A stretch of 64,000 nucleotides of DNA from Collinsella sp. (lineage in GTDB: Bacteria; Actinomycetota; Coriobacteriia; Coriobacteriales; Coriobacteriaceae), in the NCBI GenBank assembly GCA_019425015.1, contig JAHYYJ010000001.1, positions 171,818 through 235,817 on the forward strand, read 5' to 3'. Below the pieces are notes generated by a model, which saw nothing but the letters and a program-made list of their open reading frames with translations, searched no databases and had not been told where the DNA came from. Made by a program: the position numbers and the translations under genes. Positions 51,392 through 60,565 of this stretch are shown here, one piece after another (the stretch's first letter is position 1; every line of letters starts with the position of its first letter).

Positions 51392-53245
51392 TTACATCTG
51401 CTCGGGCGCGGAAACGCCAACGAGGGTGAGCACCAGGGCGAGCGTCACGCGGACAGCGTCGCAAGCGGCCAGACGGGCACGCGAAAGCTCGGGGTCGACG
51501 GGACGACCCTCACTCGGCAGCACCTGGCAGGCAGCGTAGAAGCTGTGGAAGTCACCGGCGAGTTCCTCGGCAAAGTGGGTCAGACGGAACGGAGCGCGAT
51601 CGCGAGCGCAGCTGGCGATCAGGTCGGTGAGCTCGTTGAGCTTGCGCGAAAGGGCGAGCTCGGTCGGGTCGGTCAGCAGCGAGTAATCGACGTTCTCACC
51701 GATGGCCTTGGCGGCAACGGCCTTCATGCCCATCTCGTCGGCCTGCTCGGCGGTAACGTCGGCGGCACGGCGCAGGATGGAGCACACGCGGGCGTGGGCA
51801 TACTGCACGTAATAGACCGGGTTGGAGTTGTCGCGCTTCTTAACGGCCTCGATGTCGAAGTCGACCATCTGGTTGGAGCTCTTGGAGATGAGCGTGTAGC
51901 GAGCGGCATCGGAGCCGACCTCGTCGACGAGCTCCTGCAGGGTCACCATGGTGCCCTTGCGCTTGGACATACGGACGGGCTTGCCGTTACGCAGCAGGTT
52001 GACGAGCTGGCCCAGTAGAACCTCGAACTTGCCGGGGTAACCCAGAGCGTCGCAGACGCAGCGGACGCGCTCGATGTAACCGTGGTGGTCGGCGCCCCAG
52101 ATGTCGATGACGTGATCGACGCGCTGGAACTTATCCCAGTGATAGGCGACGTCGGAGGCGAAGTAGGTGTACTCGCCGTCGGACTTGATCAGGACGCGGT
52201 CCTTGTCGTCGCCCAGATCGGTGGAGCGGAACCACAGGGCGCCGTCCTTGGTGTAGAGGTAGCCCATCTTGTCGAGCTTCTCAAAAGCGCGGTCGACGGC
52301 GGAGGTGCCGGCGGTCTCGCCCTCGGTGTCCTTCACATACAGCGAGCGCTCGGAGTACCAACGGTCAAAGTCGCAGTTGACGGCGTGGCAGAGGTCGCGC
52401 ATGTTGTCGACCATCTTCACGTAGCCGCGCTCACGGAAGCTCTCCATACGCTCCTGCGGATCGGCGTCGACCCACTTGTCGCCGTCGGTGCGCCAGAACT
52501 CGGCGGCCTCGTCGATGATGTAGTCGCCGCCGTAAGAGTCCTTGCCCAAGGTCTCGGCAAAGTTGTCCTGATACGGATGGGTCTCGGGGTGCTCGTCGTT
52601 CTCGTCGGCAACAAAGGCGTCACGGTCGGCGATCAGCAGCTTGTGAGCCTCGTCGATATCAACGCCCTGCTTGGCGATGATGTCGGCAAGCTGCATATAG
52701 CGCGTGCTGATGGAGTTGCCAAAGGTGTTCATCTGAGAGCCGTGGTCATTGATGTAGAACTCACGCTGGATGTCGTAACCGGCGTGGTCCATAACGCGGC
52801 AGAGCGAATCGCCCAGCGCGGCCCAGCGGCCGTGGCCGATGTGCATGGGGCCGACGGGGTTGGCGGAAACGAACTCGACCTGGGTCTTCAGGCCACCACC
52901 GACGTTGGACTTAGCGAAGTCCATGCCCTTCTCGCGAGCCTCGCCAAAGATGGCATTCTTGACGGCAACGGAGAGGTAGAAGTTGATAAAGCCGGGGCCT
53001 GCGATTTCGACCTTCTCAATCGCGGGGTCCTCGGGCATATGGGCAACGATGGCCTCGGCGATCTTGCGCGGGGCGCAGTGAGCCAGCTTGGCGGACTTCA
53101 GGGCCATGGTGGAGGTCCACTCGCCATGAGAAGTGTCAGCCGGTCGCTCGATAGCGCAATCGTCAAGTTCAAATGCGGAAAGGTCGCCGGCCTCCTGGGC
53201 CGCAGCAAGCGCAGCGCGTACCAGCTCTTCAATCTTCTCGGGCAT
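51392..53245 (-). CDS. argS: Arginyl-tRNA synthetase
   Basis: A 617-residue class I aminoacyl-tRNA synthetase that charges tRNA-Arg. The Arg-tRNA synthetase N-terminal domain occupies residues 1-100. The HIGH motif is in SANPVGPMHIGHGRWAALGD, and the KMSKS-equivalent is KPVRMSKRKGTMVTLQELVD. The C-terminal DALR anticodon-binding domain ends FYAACQVLPSEGRPVDPE ... LVLTLVGVSAPEQM. The start is the ATG at 53245 with AAGGAGGATCT. The reading frame is open further upstream to 53374, but that part has no SD. Monocistronic. Confidence 0.95.
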   Translation of the reverse strand: MPEKIEELVRAALAAAQEAGDLSAFELDDCAIERPADTSHGEWTSTMALKSAKLAHCAPRKIAEAIVAHMPEDPAIEKVEIAGPGFINFYLSVAVKNAIFGEAREKGMDFAKSNVGGGLKTQVEFVSANPVGPMHIGHGRWAALGDSLCRVMDHAGYDIQREFYINDHGSQMNTFGNSISTRYMQLADIIAKQGVDIDEAHKLLIADRDAFVADENDEHPETHPYQDNFAETLGKDSYGGDYIIDEAAEFWRTDGDKWVDADPQERMESFRERGYVKMVDNMRDLCHAVNCDFDRWYSERSLYVKDTEGETAGTSAVDRAFEKLDKMGYLYTKDGALWFRSTDLGDDKDRVLIKSDGEYTYFASDVAYHWDKFQRVDHVIDIWGADHHGYIERVRCVCDALGYPGKFEVLLGQLVNLLRNGKPVRMSKRKGTMVTLQELVDEVGSDAARYTLISKSSNQMVDFDIEAVKKRDNSNPVYYVQYAHARVCSILRRAADVTAEQADEMGMKAVAAKAIGENVDYSLLTDPTELALSRKLNELTDLIASCARDRAPFRLTHFAEELAGDFHSFYAACQVLPSEGRPVDPELSRARLAACDAVRVTLALVLTLVGVSAPEQM

Positions 53246-53587
53246 AGATCCTCCTTGTGTTAAAGCCCCCGAGCTCTTGGTCACTCGTAGGGCAAAAGCC
53301 AGAGTTTGTAGCACTCTATCACAAGCGAGGGACACTGTCGCAGGGTAAAGCCAATCGAAATTGCATATGCACAAAATTGACTACAGCTTGTATGGAGTCA
53401 CTCAAAGATGCCGGTCTGCCTGCAGATTATGCACGCGTTGAAAATGCATAAAGGTGTGAATGAGCTGTGTCTTTTATCGAATACTCTTACCTATCAGAGT
53501 TGTGTGCTTTTCCTGCATAAAGCGAGGATTTGCGCACGTCAGCGTGTTATTCTAGACATACGTAAATTCGTATAAGTTGGAGGTAGC
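53246..53587. other. Divergent intergenic region between argS and carD
   Basis: 342 bases with no supported gene. It should hold both promoters; a TATTCT at 53548 could be the carD -10. The SD GGAGG sits 5 bases before the carD ATG. Confidence 0.4.
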
Positions 53588-54073
53588 ATGTTCTCAATCG
53601 GTCAACACGTCATTCATCCGGGTCAGGGAGTCTGCACCGTCGTCGGTTTTAGGGACGACACGCCGCAGCCCATGTTGTTGCTCGAGGCCAAGCAGGGGCA
53701 TGCGCAGACGATCCTTATGTACCCCGTGGCGCAGGCCGACCGTCTGCATGCCGCCATCTCTCAGCAAGATGCCGAGCATCTGCTGAGCCACTATGACGAG
53801 CTGGAGTGCGACACCTTTACCGAGCGCAACAGCTCGCTTGAAGAGACACACTTTAAGCAGCAGCTCAAGCTGGGCGCGCCCGAGACGGTCCGCGTGGCAA
53901 AGACCATGATGCACCGCATTCGCCAGGCCGAGGAAGCCGATAAAAAGCCCAGCTCTTACTATATGCGTGTACTCAAGGAAGCCAAGCGCCGCTCCATCGA
54001 GGAGTTCGCCGTGGCATTGGGCGTCACCGAGGAGGCCGCCGAAGCCCGCCTAGCCCAAGCCGCCCTCAACTAA
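53588..54073 (+). CDS. carD: CarD/CdnL-family RNA polymerase-binding regulator
   Basis: A 161-residue CarD_CdnL_TRCF protein. The N-terminal Tudor-like RNA polymerase-interacting domain begins MFSIGQHVIHPGQGVCTVVG. The C-terminal half is the helical DNA-contacting domain (KKPSSYYMRVLKEAKRRSIE, EFAVALGVTEEAAEARL). CarD stabilises open complexes, chiefly at rRNA promoters, in actinobacteria. Length and architecture are normal. It is single-gene and followed by a strong terminator. Confidence 0.88.
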   Translation: MFSIGQHVIHPGQGVCTVVGFRDDTPQPMLLLEAKQGHAQTILMYPVAQADRLHAAISQQDAEHLLSHYDELECDTFTERNSSLEETHFKQQLKLGAPETVRVAKTMMHRIRQAEEADKKPSSYYMRVLKEAKRRSIEEFAVALGVTEEAAEARLAQAALN

Positions 54074-54085
54074 CCCATCCGCGCC

Positions 54086-54130
54086 AAAAACCACCACAAA
54101 GGGGACAGGCACCTTTGTGGTGGTTTTTTC
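54086..54130 (+). terminator. Rho-independent terminator after carD
   Basis: A 16-bp stem beginning AAAACCACCACAAAGG, with complementary arm CCTTTGTGGTGGTTTT and a T6 tail. Its core AAAGGGGACAGGCACCTTT is identical in the terminator at 54795. Confidence 0.92.
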
Positions 54131-54190
54131 GTTCTAGTCGTTCTAGTAGTATTCATTCTTAGCGATACCTGCGAGCACAAGGAGTCTTTT

Positions 54191-54790
54191 ATGGCAGAGC
54201 CACTTTCCGCCGGAATCACCCGCGACCGTGCGTTCGAATTGCTCAACGAGCACAATAAGGACCCGTTCCACATCACCCACGGCGAAACGGTCGAGGGCAC
54301 CATGCGCTACTTTGCGCGCGAGTTCGACCCCGAGAACGAGGAGTTTTGGGGCATCGTCGGTCTGCTGCACGACCTAGATTGGGAGGAGCATGAGGACGAC
54401 CCCATGAACCACACCATCTATGCGGCCGAGATCCTTGAAGGCGAGGGCGCCTCTCCCGATCTCATTCGCGCCATTCAGACGCACACGTCGGACTTCAACA
54501 CCTCGCTGCCCAAGCCCGAGCTGCAGATGGAAAAGATCCTGTTTGCCTGCGACGAGCTCACCGGCTTGATCGGTGCTGCCGTCATCATGCGTCCGAGTAA
54601 GAGCGTCATGGACTTTACGACCAAGTCGCTCAAGAAAAAGTTCAAGGACAAGCGCTTTGCCGCCGGCTGCTCGCGCGACGTGATTACGCAGGGTGCCGAG
54701 ATGCTGGGCTGGGAGCTCCCCGAGCTCTTCGACCGTACCATCGCGGCCATGCAGTCCTTCGCCCCCGACCGCGACACCTTTCAGGCTTAA
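54191..54790 (+). CDS. HD-domain hydrolase
   Basis: A 199-residue HD-superfamily metal-dependent phosphohydrolase. ITHGETVEGTMRYFAREF supplies the first His. GIVGLLHDLDWEEHEDDPMN is the HD signature, and LIRAIQTHTSDFN contains a third His. EKILFACDELTGLIGAAVIM follows, where the last Asp ligand sits. Relatives are annotated as HDIG-domain hydrolases of unknown substrate, mostly nucleotides. SD AAGGAG is 8 bases before the ATG. It stands between two terminators, so it is monocistronic. Confidence 0.8.
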   Translation: MAEPLSAGITRDRAFELLNEHNKDPFHITHGETVEGTMRYFAREFDPENEEFWGIVGLLHDLDWEEHEDDPMNHTIYAAEILEGEGASPDLIRAIQTHTSDFNTSLPKPELQMEKILFACDELTGLIGAAVIMRPSKSVMDFTTKSLKKKFKDKRFAAGCSRDVITQGAEMLGWELPELFDRTIAAMQSFAPDRDTFQA

Positions 54791-54794
54791 TTCC

Positions 54795-54840
54795 AAAACC
54801 ATCACAAAGGGGACAGGCACCTTTGTGATGGTTTTTGTTT
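54795..54840. terminator. Terminator between the HD gene and proA
   Basis: A 16-bp stem beginning AAAACCATCACAAAGG with complementary arm CCTTTGTGATGGTTTT, with A/T runs on both sides. It can serve the convergent HD gene and proA. It shares AAAGGGGACAGGCACCTTT with the terminator at 54086. Confidence 0.9.
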
Positions 54841-54849
54841 GCGCGGGCG

Positions 54850-56136
54850 TTAGGGGCGGACCTGGCCGGTGCCTCGGAGCTTGTATTTGTAGGTGGTGAG
54901 GGCCTCGGCGGCAAAGGGGCCGCGGGCGTGGAGCTTTTGGGTCGAGATGCCAATCTCGGCGCCCAGGCCAAACTCGCCGCCGTCGGTAAAGCGCGTGCTG
55001 GCGTTGGCATACACGGCCGAGGCATCGACCTCGTCCAGGAAGCGCTCGCAAGCATCCGTGTCCTCTGCAACGATGGCCTCGGAATGCATGGTGCCGTAGC
55101 GGTTGATGTGCGCGATGGCCTCGTCCTCGTTTGCCACGACCTTCACGCTCATCTCGAGCGCCAGATACTCGCGACCCCAGTCCTCCTCAGTCGCGGCGAC
55201 GTAGTCATCGCCCTCGGCAAGACCGGCATCGGCGCATGCAGCGCACGTGGCCTCGTCACCGTGAATCAGCACACCGTGGTCGTGTAACACGGCCACGGCC
55301 GCAGACAAAAACGCATCGGCCACGGCGCGGTCGACCAGCAGCGACTCGGCGGCATTGCACACGCCTACGCGCTGGGTCTTAGCGTTGACGATAATATTGA
55401 GCGCTTTATCGAAGTCGGCGGATTCATGCACGTAGATGTGGCAGTTACCCGTGCCCGTCTCGATCACTGGAACGAGCGACTCGCGCACGCAGCGCTGGAT
55501 CAGGCCTGCACCGCCGCGCGGAATGAGTACGTCGACAACACCGCGGAGCTTCATGAGCTCGCCAGTGGCCTCGCGGTCGGTGGACTCGATCATCGACACG
55601 GCCTCGCGCGGGAAGCCCTTGGCCTCGAGCGCATCGGCCAGCAGCTCAGAAATCATGGCACACGAGTGATAGGCCAGCGAGCCGCCGCGCAGAATGCAGG
55701 CGTTGCCGGTACGGATGCAGATGCCCGCGGCGTCGGCCGTCACGTTGGGACGCGCCTCGTAAACCATGGCGACCAGGCCCAGCGGCACACTCACACGGGT
55801 CAGGTCCACGCCGCTTGCAAGCACGCGGTGGTCGAGCACGCGGCCCACGGGATCGGGCAGCTCGGCGAGCTTTTCCAGGCCGGCGGCCATGCCCTCGACG
55901 CGCTCGGGCGTCAGCAGCAGACGATCGAGCAGTCCGGCCGAGGTACCCGCATCGCGCGCAGCGGACATATCGAGCTCGTTGGCGGCGACGATGGAGTCGA
56001 CGCCGTCGCGCAGCGCCGCGGCCATGGCGCGCACGGCCTCCTGGCGCTGTTCATCGCTCGCCGTGGCAAGCGAGGCCGACGCTGCCTTGGCGGCAACGGC
56101 AAGATCGTGGACATACGTGGCTATATCGACCGACAT
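54850..56136 (-). CDS. proA: Gamma-glutamyl phosphate reductase
   Basis: A 428-residue NADPH-dependent enzyme of proline synthesis, reducing glutamyl-5-phosphate to the semialdehyde. Family blocks are VPLGLVAMVYEARPNVTADA, GNACILRGGSLAYHSC, LIPRGGAGLIQRCVRESLVP, ETGTGNCHIYVHESADFDKA and KTQRVGVCNAAESLLVDRA, which holds the catalytic Cys. The C-terminus has TRFTDGGEFGLGAEIGISTQ, then KLHARGPFAAEALTTYKY. The SD AGGAGAAAGGG precedes the ATG. proB lies 1.6 kb away on the same strand, separated by a rightward hydrolase gene, so they are not one operon. Confidence 0.95.
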   Translation of the reverse strand: MSVDIATYVHDLAVAAKAASASLATASDEQRQEAVRAMAAALRDGVDSIVAANELDMSAARDAGTSAGLLDRLLLTPERVEGMAAGLEKLAELPDPVGRVLDHRVLASGVDLTRVSVPLGLVAMVYEARPNVTADAAGICIRTGNACILRGGSLAYHSCAMISELLADALEAKGFPREAVSMIESTDREATGELMKLRGVVDVLIPRGGAGLIQRCVRESLVPVIETGTGNCHIYVHESADFDKALNIIVNAKTQRVGVCNAAESLLVDRAVADAFLSAAVAVLHDHGVLIHGDEATCAACADAGLAEGDDYVAATEEDWGREYLALEMSVKVVANEDEAIAHINRYGTMHSEAIVAEDTDACERFLDEVDASAVYANASTRFTDGGEFGLGAEIGISTQKLHARGPFAAEALTTYKYKLRGTGQVRP

Positions 56137-56248
56137 GGGCGGCCCTTTCTCCTAGAAGTTTGCAACCATGGTAGCCGATTTGCGCATGGCCTCGCCCGCG
56201 GCGGTAGAATTGGTCAACCCGAAACACCGCAACGAACGGAAGACTCAC

Positions 56249-57667
56249 ATGGCCCTCATCACTTCGTACCACGTCCCCGGCCTTTACGTCGAGGACCACA
56301 GCATCGACGTCCCCCTTGACTGGCGCGGCCTGGAGCCGATGCTCCTGGCCGTCGGCAGCACCATGCGCCGCGGCGCTATGCCGGCGCCCATCGCCGGCGC
56401 GCCCGAGAGCATCAAGCTCTTCTACCGTGTGGTTTGCGCGCCCGACCGCATCAACGACGATCTGCCACTGCTCCTGTTTTTGCAGGGCGGCCCCGGCGGC
56501 GAGAGCCCGCGTCCGCTGTCGCCCACAAGCGACGGCTGGATCGAGGAGGCCGTCAAGCACTTCCGCGTGGTCCTTCCCGACCAGCGCGGCACCGGACGCA
56601 GTAGCTGCGTGGACGGACGCACGATCAAGGCACTGGGTGATCGCGCAACGGCCGCCGGCGCCGATACTGCACGCTCGCAGGCGGACTTCCTCAAGCGTCA
56701 CCTCGCCAGCTCCATCGTGCGCGATTTTGAGTACCTGCGCCTGGTGGGCTTTGGCGGCAAGCCGTGGGTCACGCTCGGCCAAAGCTACGGCGGCTTTTTG
56801 ACGCTGAGCTACCTGTCGCTCTTCCCCGAGGGCGTGGCGGCAAGCTTTACCTGTGGTGGCATTCCGCACGTGCCGGCGAGCGCCAGCGAGGTCTACGCGC
56901 ACACCTTCCCGCGCATGGTCGCCAAGACGCAGCAGTATTATGACCGCTACCCCGCTGACGTCGAGCGCGTGGCAGCCCTGGCCGATGCGCTCGAGGCTCA
57001 GAAGCCCGTGCTGCCCGACGGCTCGCCGATGACGGTCGAGCGCCTACAGCTCATGGGCAGCGACTTTGGCATGAAGCCGAGCTTTGAGCGCATGCATTGG
57101 ATTATCGATCATGCTTTTGTTGACGGCGACGGCACGCTGGCCTGCGGCGCCTCGGTATCCGACAGCTTTTTGATGCGCGCCTTCGAGCGCACCAACACGC
57201 GCACGAATCCGCTGTACTGGACGCTTCAGGAGTTCATCTACGCCGACGGCGACACCATGCCCATTCGCTGGGCCGCGGCAGAAGAGAAGGCCCATCGTGC
57301 CGAGTTCGACACGCTCACGCGACCGCTCATGTTTACCGGCGAGGCCATGTTCCCGTGGATGTTTGAGCAGATGCCCGAGCTCAAGCCCTTCAAGCCCGCC
57401 ATGGACCTGCTGATGGAAGACACCAGCTGGGACAAGATCTATGACCCGCAGCGCCTGGCCTGCAACGAGGTGCCGCTCCAGGCCGCGGTGTACTTCGATG
57501 ACATGTACGTCGATTCGAGTCTGCAGCTCGACACGCTCAGCCGCGTGGGCAACTCGCACGCCTGGGTAACCAACGAGTTCGAGCACGACGGCCTGCACGG
57601 CAGTGTGGTATTCAAGCACCTCTTCGACGAGTCCCTCAACCGCGGAGACCTGCGCCAGATCTTCTAG
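56249..57667 (+). CDS. Proline iminopeptidase-like alpha/beta hydrolase (S33)
   Basis: A 472-residue alpha/beta-hydrolase fold peptidase. The oxyanion region is LFLQGGPGGESPRPLSPTSD, the RTG motif VVLPDQRGTGRSSCVDGRTI, and the nucleophile Ser is in VTLGQSYGGFLTLSYLSLFP. The catalytic His is probably in NEFEHDGLHGSVVF near the end. Relatives release N-terminal proline from small peptides. The gene sits between proA and proB, which makes a role in proline supply plausible though unproven. The start is the ATG at 56249; the earlier in-frame start at 56168 is less likely. No signal peptide: cytosolic. Confidence 0.82.
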   Translation: MALITSYHVPGLYVEDHSIDVPLDWRGLEPMLLAVGSTMRRGAMPAPIAGAPESIKLFYRVVCAPDRINDDLPLLLFLQGGPGGESPRPLSPTSDGWIEEAVKHFRVVLPDQRGTGRSSCVDGRTIKALGDRATAAGADTARSQADFLKRHLASSIVRDFEYLRLVGFGGKPWVTLGQSYGGFLTLSYLSLFPEGVAASFTCGGIPHVPASASEVYAHTFPRMVAKTQQYYDRYPADVERVAALADALEAQKPVLPDGSPMTVERLQLMGSDFGMKPSFERMHWIIDHAFVDGDGTLACGASVSDSFLMRAFERTNTRTNPLYWTLQEFIYADGDTMPIRWAAAEEKAHRAEFDTLTRPLMFTGEAMFPWMFEQMPELKPFKPAMDLLMEDTSWDKIYDPQRLACNEVPLQAAVYFDDMYVDSSLQLDTLSRVGNSHAWVTNEFEHDGLHGSVVFKHLFDESLNRGDLRQIF

Positions 57668-57722
57668 CAAAGGAGTGTCCCAAAGTGCCGGCACATAAGG
57701 AACGTCCCCAAGTGCCGGAAAA

Positions 57723-57770
57723 GGAGAGGCAGCACTGCTGGCAAAACGAGCCGCAGCGCTGCCTCTCTTT
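57723..57770. terminator. Terminator between the convergent hydrolase and proB
   Basis: GAGAGGCAGC pairs with GCTGCCTCTC over a 24-base loop that itself can extend the stem (ACTGC/GCAG). It lies against the proB stop. Just upstream (57671-57719) two near-identical units ending in AAGTGCCGG recur. Confidence 0.75.
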
Positions 57771-58896
57771 ATGCAAACACTATCAAGTTGTCCCTATGGA
57801 TCGCGGGCTTCTCGGCTAGGTCTGCCAGTAGACGGTTGCCGGCAATCTGGTCCTGGCGGCGGCCGGCGGCAAGCTCCAGCACGTCCGAATCGGCCTCGGC
57901 GATACCGCGGGCGACAACCATGCCGCTCGGGTCGCACACGTCGAGCACATCGCCCTCGGCAAACTGGCCATCGACCTCGCGAATACCCACCGCGAGCAGC
58001 GACGATCCGCGGCTGACCAGCGCCTTCGCGGCGCCGTCATCGACCGTCACCGAGCCGTGCGCCTTGTCGCCCAGTGCAATCCACAACTTGCGCGGCGCAA
58101 TGTCCAGGCGCTCCGCCGGCGGATCGAACAGCGTACCCACGCTCTCGCCGCGGGCCAAACGCACGAGCGCATCGGGCTCCTCGCCCGAGCAAATCACGCT
58201 TTGAATGCCCGCCGTCATGAGAATGCGGCTCGCGCGAATCTTGGTGATCATGCCGCCCGTACCCACCGATGTGGAAGAATCGCCCGCCGAGGCGATAATC
58301 TTGGCATCGATCTTATGCACGACCGGGATAAACTCGGCCGTCGGATCCTCATGCGGATTGGCGGTGTAGAGACCATCGATGTCCGAGAGCGTCACGCACA
58401 GATCGGCAGAAACCAGGCAGCTCACAAGCGCCGCCAGCGTGTCGTTGTCGCCAAACTTGATCTCATCGACGGTGACGGTATCGTTCTCGTTGACGACCGG
58501 CACCACGCCGAGCTCCACCAGGCGAAGCAGGGCGTCGCGCGCGTGCAGGTAGGACGTGCGGCGCGCCGTGTCGTGACGCGTGAGCAGCACGAGCGAGGTG
58601 AGCAGGTCGCGCGCATGGAACTCCTCGTCGTAGGCCGACGAGATGATGCACTGACCGGCCGAGGCGCAGGCCTGCAGGCTCGGCAGGTCGCCGACCGGCT
58701 TACGGTCGAAGCCCAGCACGGGATAGCCGCAGGCAATGGCGCCCGAGCTCACCACGATCAGGCGCCAGCCAAGCTCGCGCAGCGCTGCGGCCTGGTCGGC
58801 AAGCCCGCCGATAAAGGCGCGGTTGACCTTGCCGTCGGCGCCCACCACCGTGGACGAACCGATCTTTACCACCATCGTTTTATAAGAAGTCGTCAT
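57769..58896 (-). CDS. proB: Glutamate 5-kinase with PUA domain
   Basis: A 375-residue enzyme that phosphorylates glutamate, the first step of proline synthesis. The N-terminal amino-acid-kinase domain has VVKIGSSTVVGADGKVNRAF, LIVVSSGAIACGYPVLGFDR, PVVNENDTVTVDEIKFGDND and CVTLSDIDGLYTANPHEDP, plus SVGTGGMITKIRASRILMTA. The C-terminal 80 residues are the PUA domain (RGSSLLAVGIREVDGQFAEG). The start at 58896 has no good SD and the true start could be the ATG 7 codons later. Not in an operon with proA. Confidence 0.93.
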   Translation of the reverse strand: MTTSYKTMVVKIGSSTVVGADGKVNRAFIGGLADQAAALRELGWRLIVVSSGAIACGYPVLGFDRKPVGDLPSLQACASAGQCIISSAYDEEFHARDLLTSLVLLTRHDTARRTSYLHARDALLRLVELGVVPVVNENDTVTVDEIKFGDNDTLAALVSCLVSADLCVTLSDIDGLYTANPHEDPTAEFIPVVHKIDAKIIASAGDSSTSVGTGGMITKIRASRILMTAGIQSVICSGEEPDALVRLARGESVGTLFDPPAERLDIAPRKLWIALGDKAHGSVTVDDGAAKALVSRGSSLLAVGIREVDGQFAEGDVLDVCDPSGMVVARGIAEADSDVLELAAGRRQDQIAGNRLLADLAEKPAIHRDNLIVFA

Positions 58897-58975
58897 ACGT
58901 CAAACCAATCAACTGTTCAGCGAACGGCCGAGCCGGCGGCCAGGGAAGCGTGACTCGCCCCTACCGCCCAAGGAA

Positions 58976-60481
58976 TTAGTGAGCCCAGGGAAAGGCAGAG
59001 GCCGCGGCCATGTTCTTACGCACGAGCTCGTCGCGCACCTGAGCCAGGCCCTGCTCCATACCCACCACATAGGTCTGCGGGTACAGGAAGCGCTTGAAAG
59101 CTGCGTCCAGATGGTCGAGCGCCCAAGCACAGCGCTCGCGCGCGTCCTGGATGCTCTCACGCGGAGCCACCGCACTGCCATCGCGCACGATCGGCACCAG
59201 CAGCTCGCGATACTCGAGTTCGGACACGTCGGTCACCAGGGCGGCATCGTTCACGGCCACAAGGGTATTGCCGCGCGCGGCGCCCTCCCCCGCCAGATGG
59301 TCCTCGTCGTAGATCATGTCGCAGACCGGGCCGCCAAAGCCGTCGTAATAACGGCGCACGCGTTGCACACCCGGGATCGTGCGCTTGTATGGCTGCTCAG
59401 AGAGCTTGACCACCGGCGTCCATGGATCTGCGTCGCGCGCACGGCGGGCGGAAAGCTTGTACACGCCGCCCAGCGCCGGCTGGTCATAGCAGGTCGCAAG
59501 CTTGGTACCCACGCCAAAGCTGTCGATGGGCGCGCCCTGGTCGAGCAGCGACTGAATCGTGTACTCATCCAAATCGTTAGAAACCGAGATCCCCACATAG
59601 GGCAGGCCCTCGGCATCAAAACGGCCGCGCACATACTTGGAGAGCTTGGCGAGGTCGCCGGAGTCGATGCGAATGGCCGACAGGCGCTCGCCCACCGCTT
59701 CCATCTCCTTGGCAACCGTAATGGCATGTTCACAGCCCTCGCGCACGTCATAGGTGTCGATGAGCAGCGTACAGTTCTTGGGGCTCGACTTGGCAAAGGC
59801 GCGGAAGGCCTCGAGCTCGGAATCGAAGCTCATCACCCAGCTGTGCGCATGCGTGCCAAAGACGGGAATACCGTAGCGGCGGCCGGCGAGCACATTGGAC
59901 GTAGAGGAGCAGCCGGCAACGTAGCTCGCGCGCGCGACGGCCAAGCCGCCATCGGGACCCTGAGCGCGGCGCAGGCCAAACTCGGCAACGGGACGGCCGT
60001 CCGCCGCCAGCACCACGCGCGCCGTCTTGGTGGCGACAAGCGTCTGGAACCCAACGATGTTGAGCAGCGCCGTCTCAAGCAGCTGGCACTCCAGCGCGGG
60101 GCCGGTGACGCGAACCATGGGCTCGCGCGGAAAGACGAGCTCGCCCTCGGGCACGGCGTCGATGTTTACATGCGCACGAAAATCGCGCAGGTAGTCGAGG
60201 AATCCAGGCTTGAACATCGCGCCGCCGGCCGGGGCCTGGAGCGAGGCGAGGTAGTCGATGTCCTCGGGCGTAAAGCGCAGATTCTCGACCAGCTCGGGCA
60301 GTTCGGCGGTACCGCACATGACGGCATAGGCGCTGCCAAAAGGATGGTCGCGGTAAAACGCGGTAAAACAACCCTGCTCATTGGCCTTGCCGCTCTCCCA
60401 CAGGCCCTGGGCCATAGTGAGCTCGTACAGATCGGTGAGCATTGCAATGTCGGTGGGATGCGAGATGTCGGTCAAAGCCAT
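58976..60481 (-). CDS. pncB: Nicotinate phosphoribosyltransferase
   Basis: A 501-residue NAPRTase that joins nicotinate to PRPP in NAD salvage. Blocks visible are DIAMLTDLYELTMAQGLWES, GPALECQLLETALLNIVGFQ, FGLRRAQGPDGGLAVARASY, GTHAHSWVMSFDSELEAFRA, NCTLLIDTYDVREGCEHAI, IRIDSGDLAKLSKYVRGRFD, and ISVSNDLDEYTIQSLLDQGA, then SFGVGTKLATCYDQPALGGV. The SD AAAGG is upstream. 80 bases separate it from proB on the same strand; a shared transcript is possible. Alternative names are NAPRT1-like. Confidence 0.92.
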   Translation of the reverse strand: MALTDISHPTDIAMLTDLYELTMAQGLWESGKANEQGCFTAFYRDHPFGSAYAVMCGTAELPELVENLRFTPEDIDYLASLQAPAGGAMFKPGFLDYLRDFRAHVNIDAVPEGELVFPREPMVRVTGPALECQLLETALLNIVGFQTLVATKTARVVLAADGRPVAEFGLRRAQGPDGGLAVARASYVAGCSSTSNVLAGRRYGIPVFGTHAHSWVMSFDSELEAFRAFAKSSPKNCTLLIDTYDVREGCEHAITVAKEMEAVGERLSAIRIDSGDLAKLSKYVRGRFDAEGLPYVGISVSNDLDEYTIQSLLDQGAPIDSFGVGTKLATCYDQPALGGVYKLSARRARDADPWTPVVKLSEQPYKRTIPGVQRVRRYYDGFGGPVCDMIYDEDHLAGEGAARGNTLVAVNDAALVTDVSELEYRELLVPIVRDGSAVAPRESIQDARERCAWALDHLDAAFKRFLYPQTYVVGMEQGLAQVRDELVRKNMAAASAFPWAH

Positions 60482-60565
60482 GGGGCGACCTTTCGGATGC
60501 GTTGTGCAGAGGTTGAGGGTTGGAAAAGGGCAGAGTGTTCTGGCATGGCACCCAGCGCGAATGGG

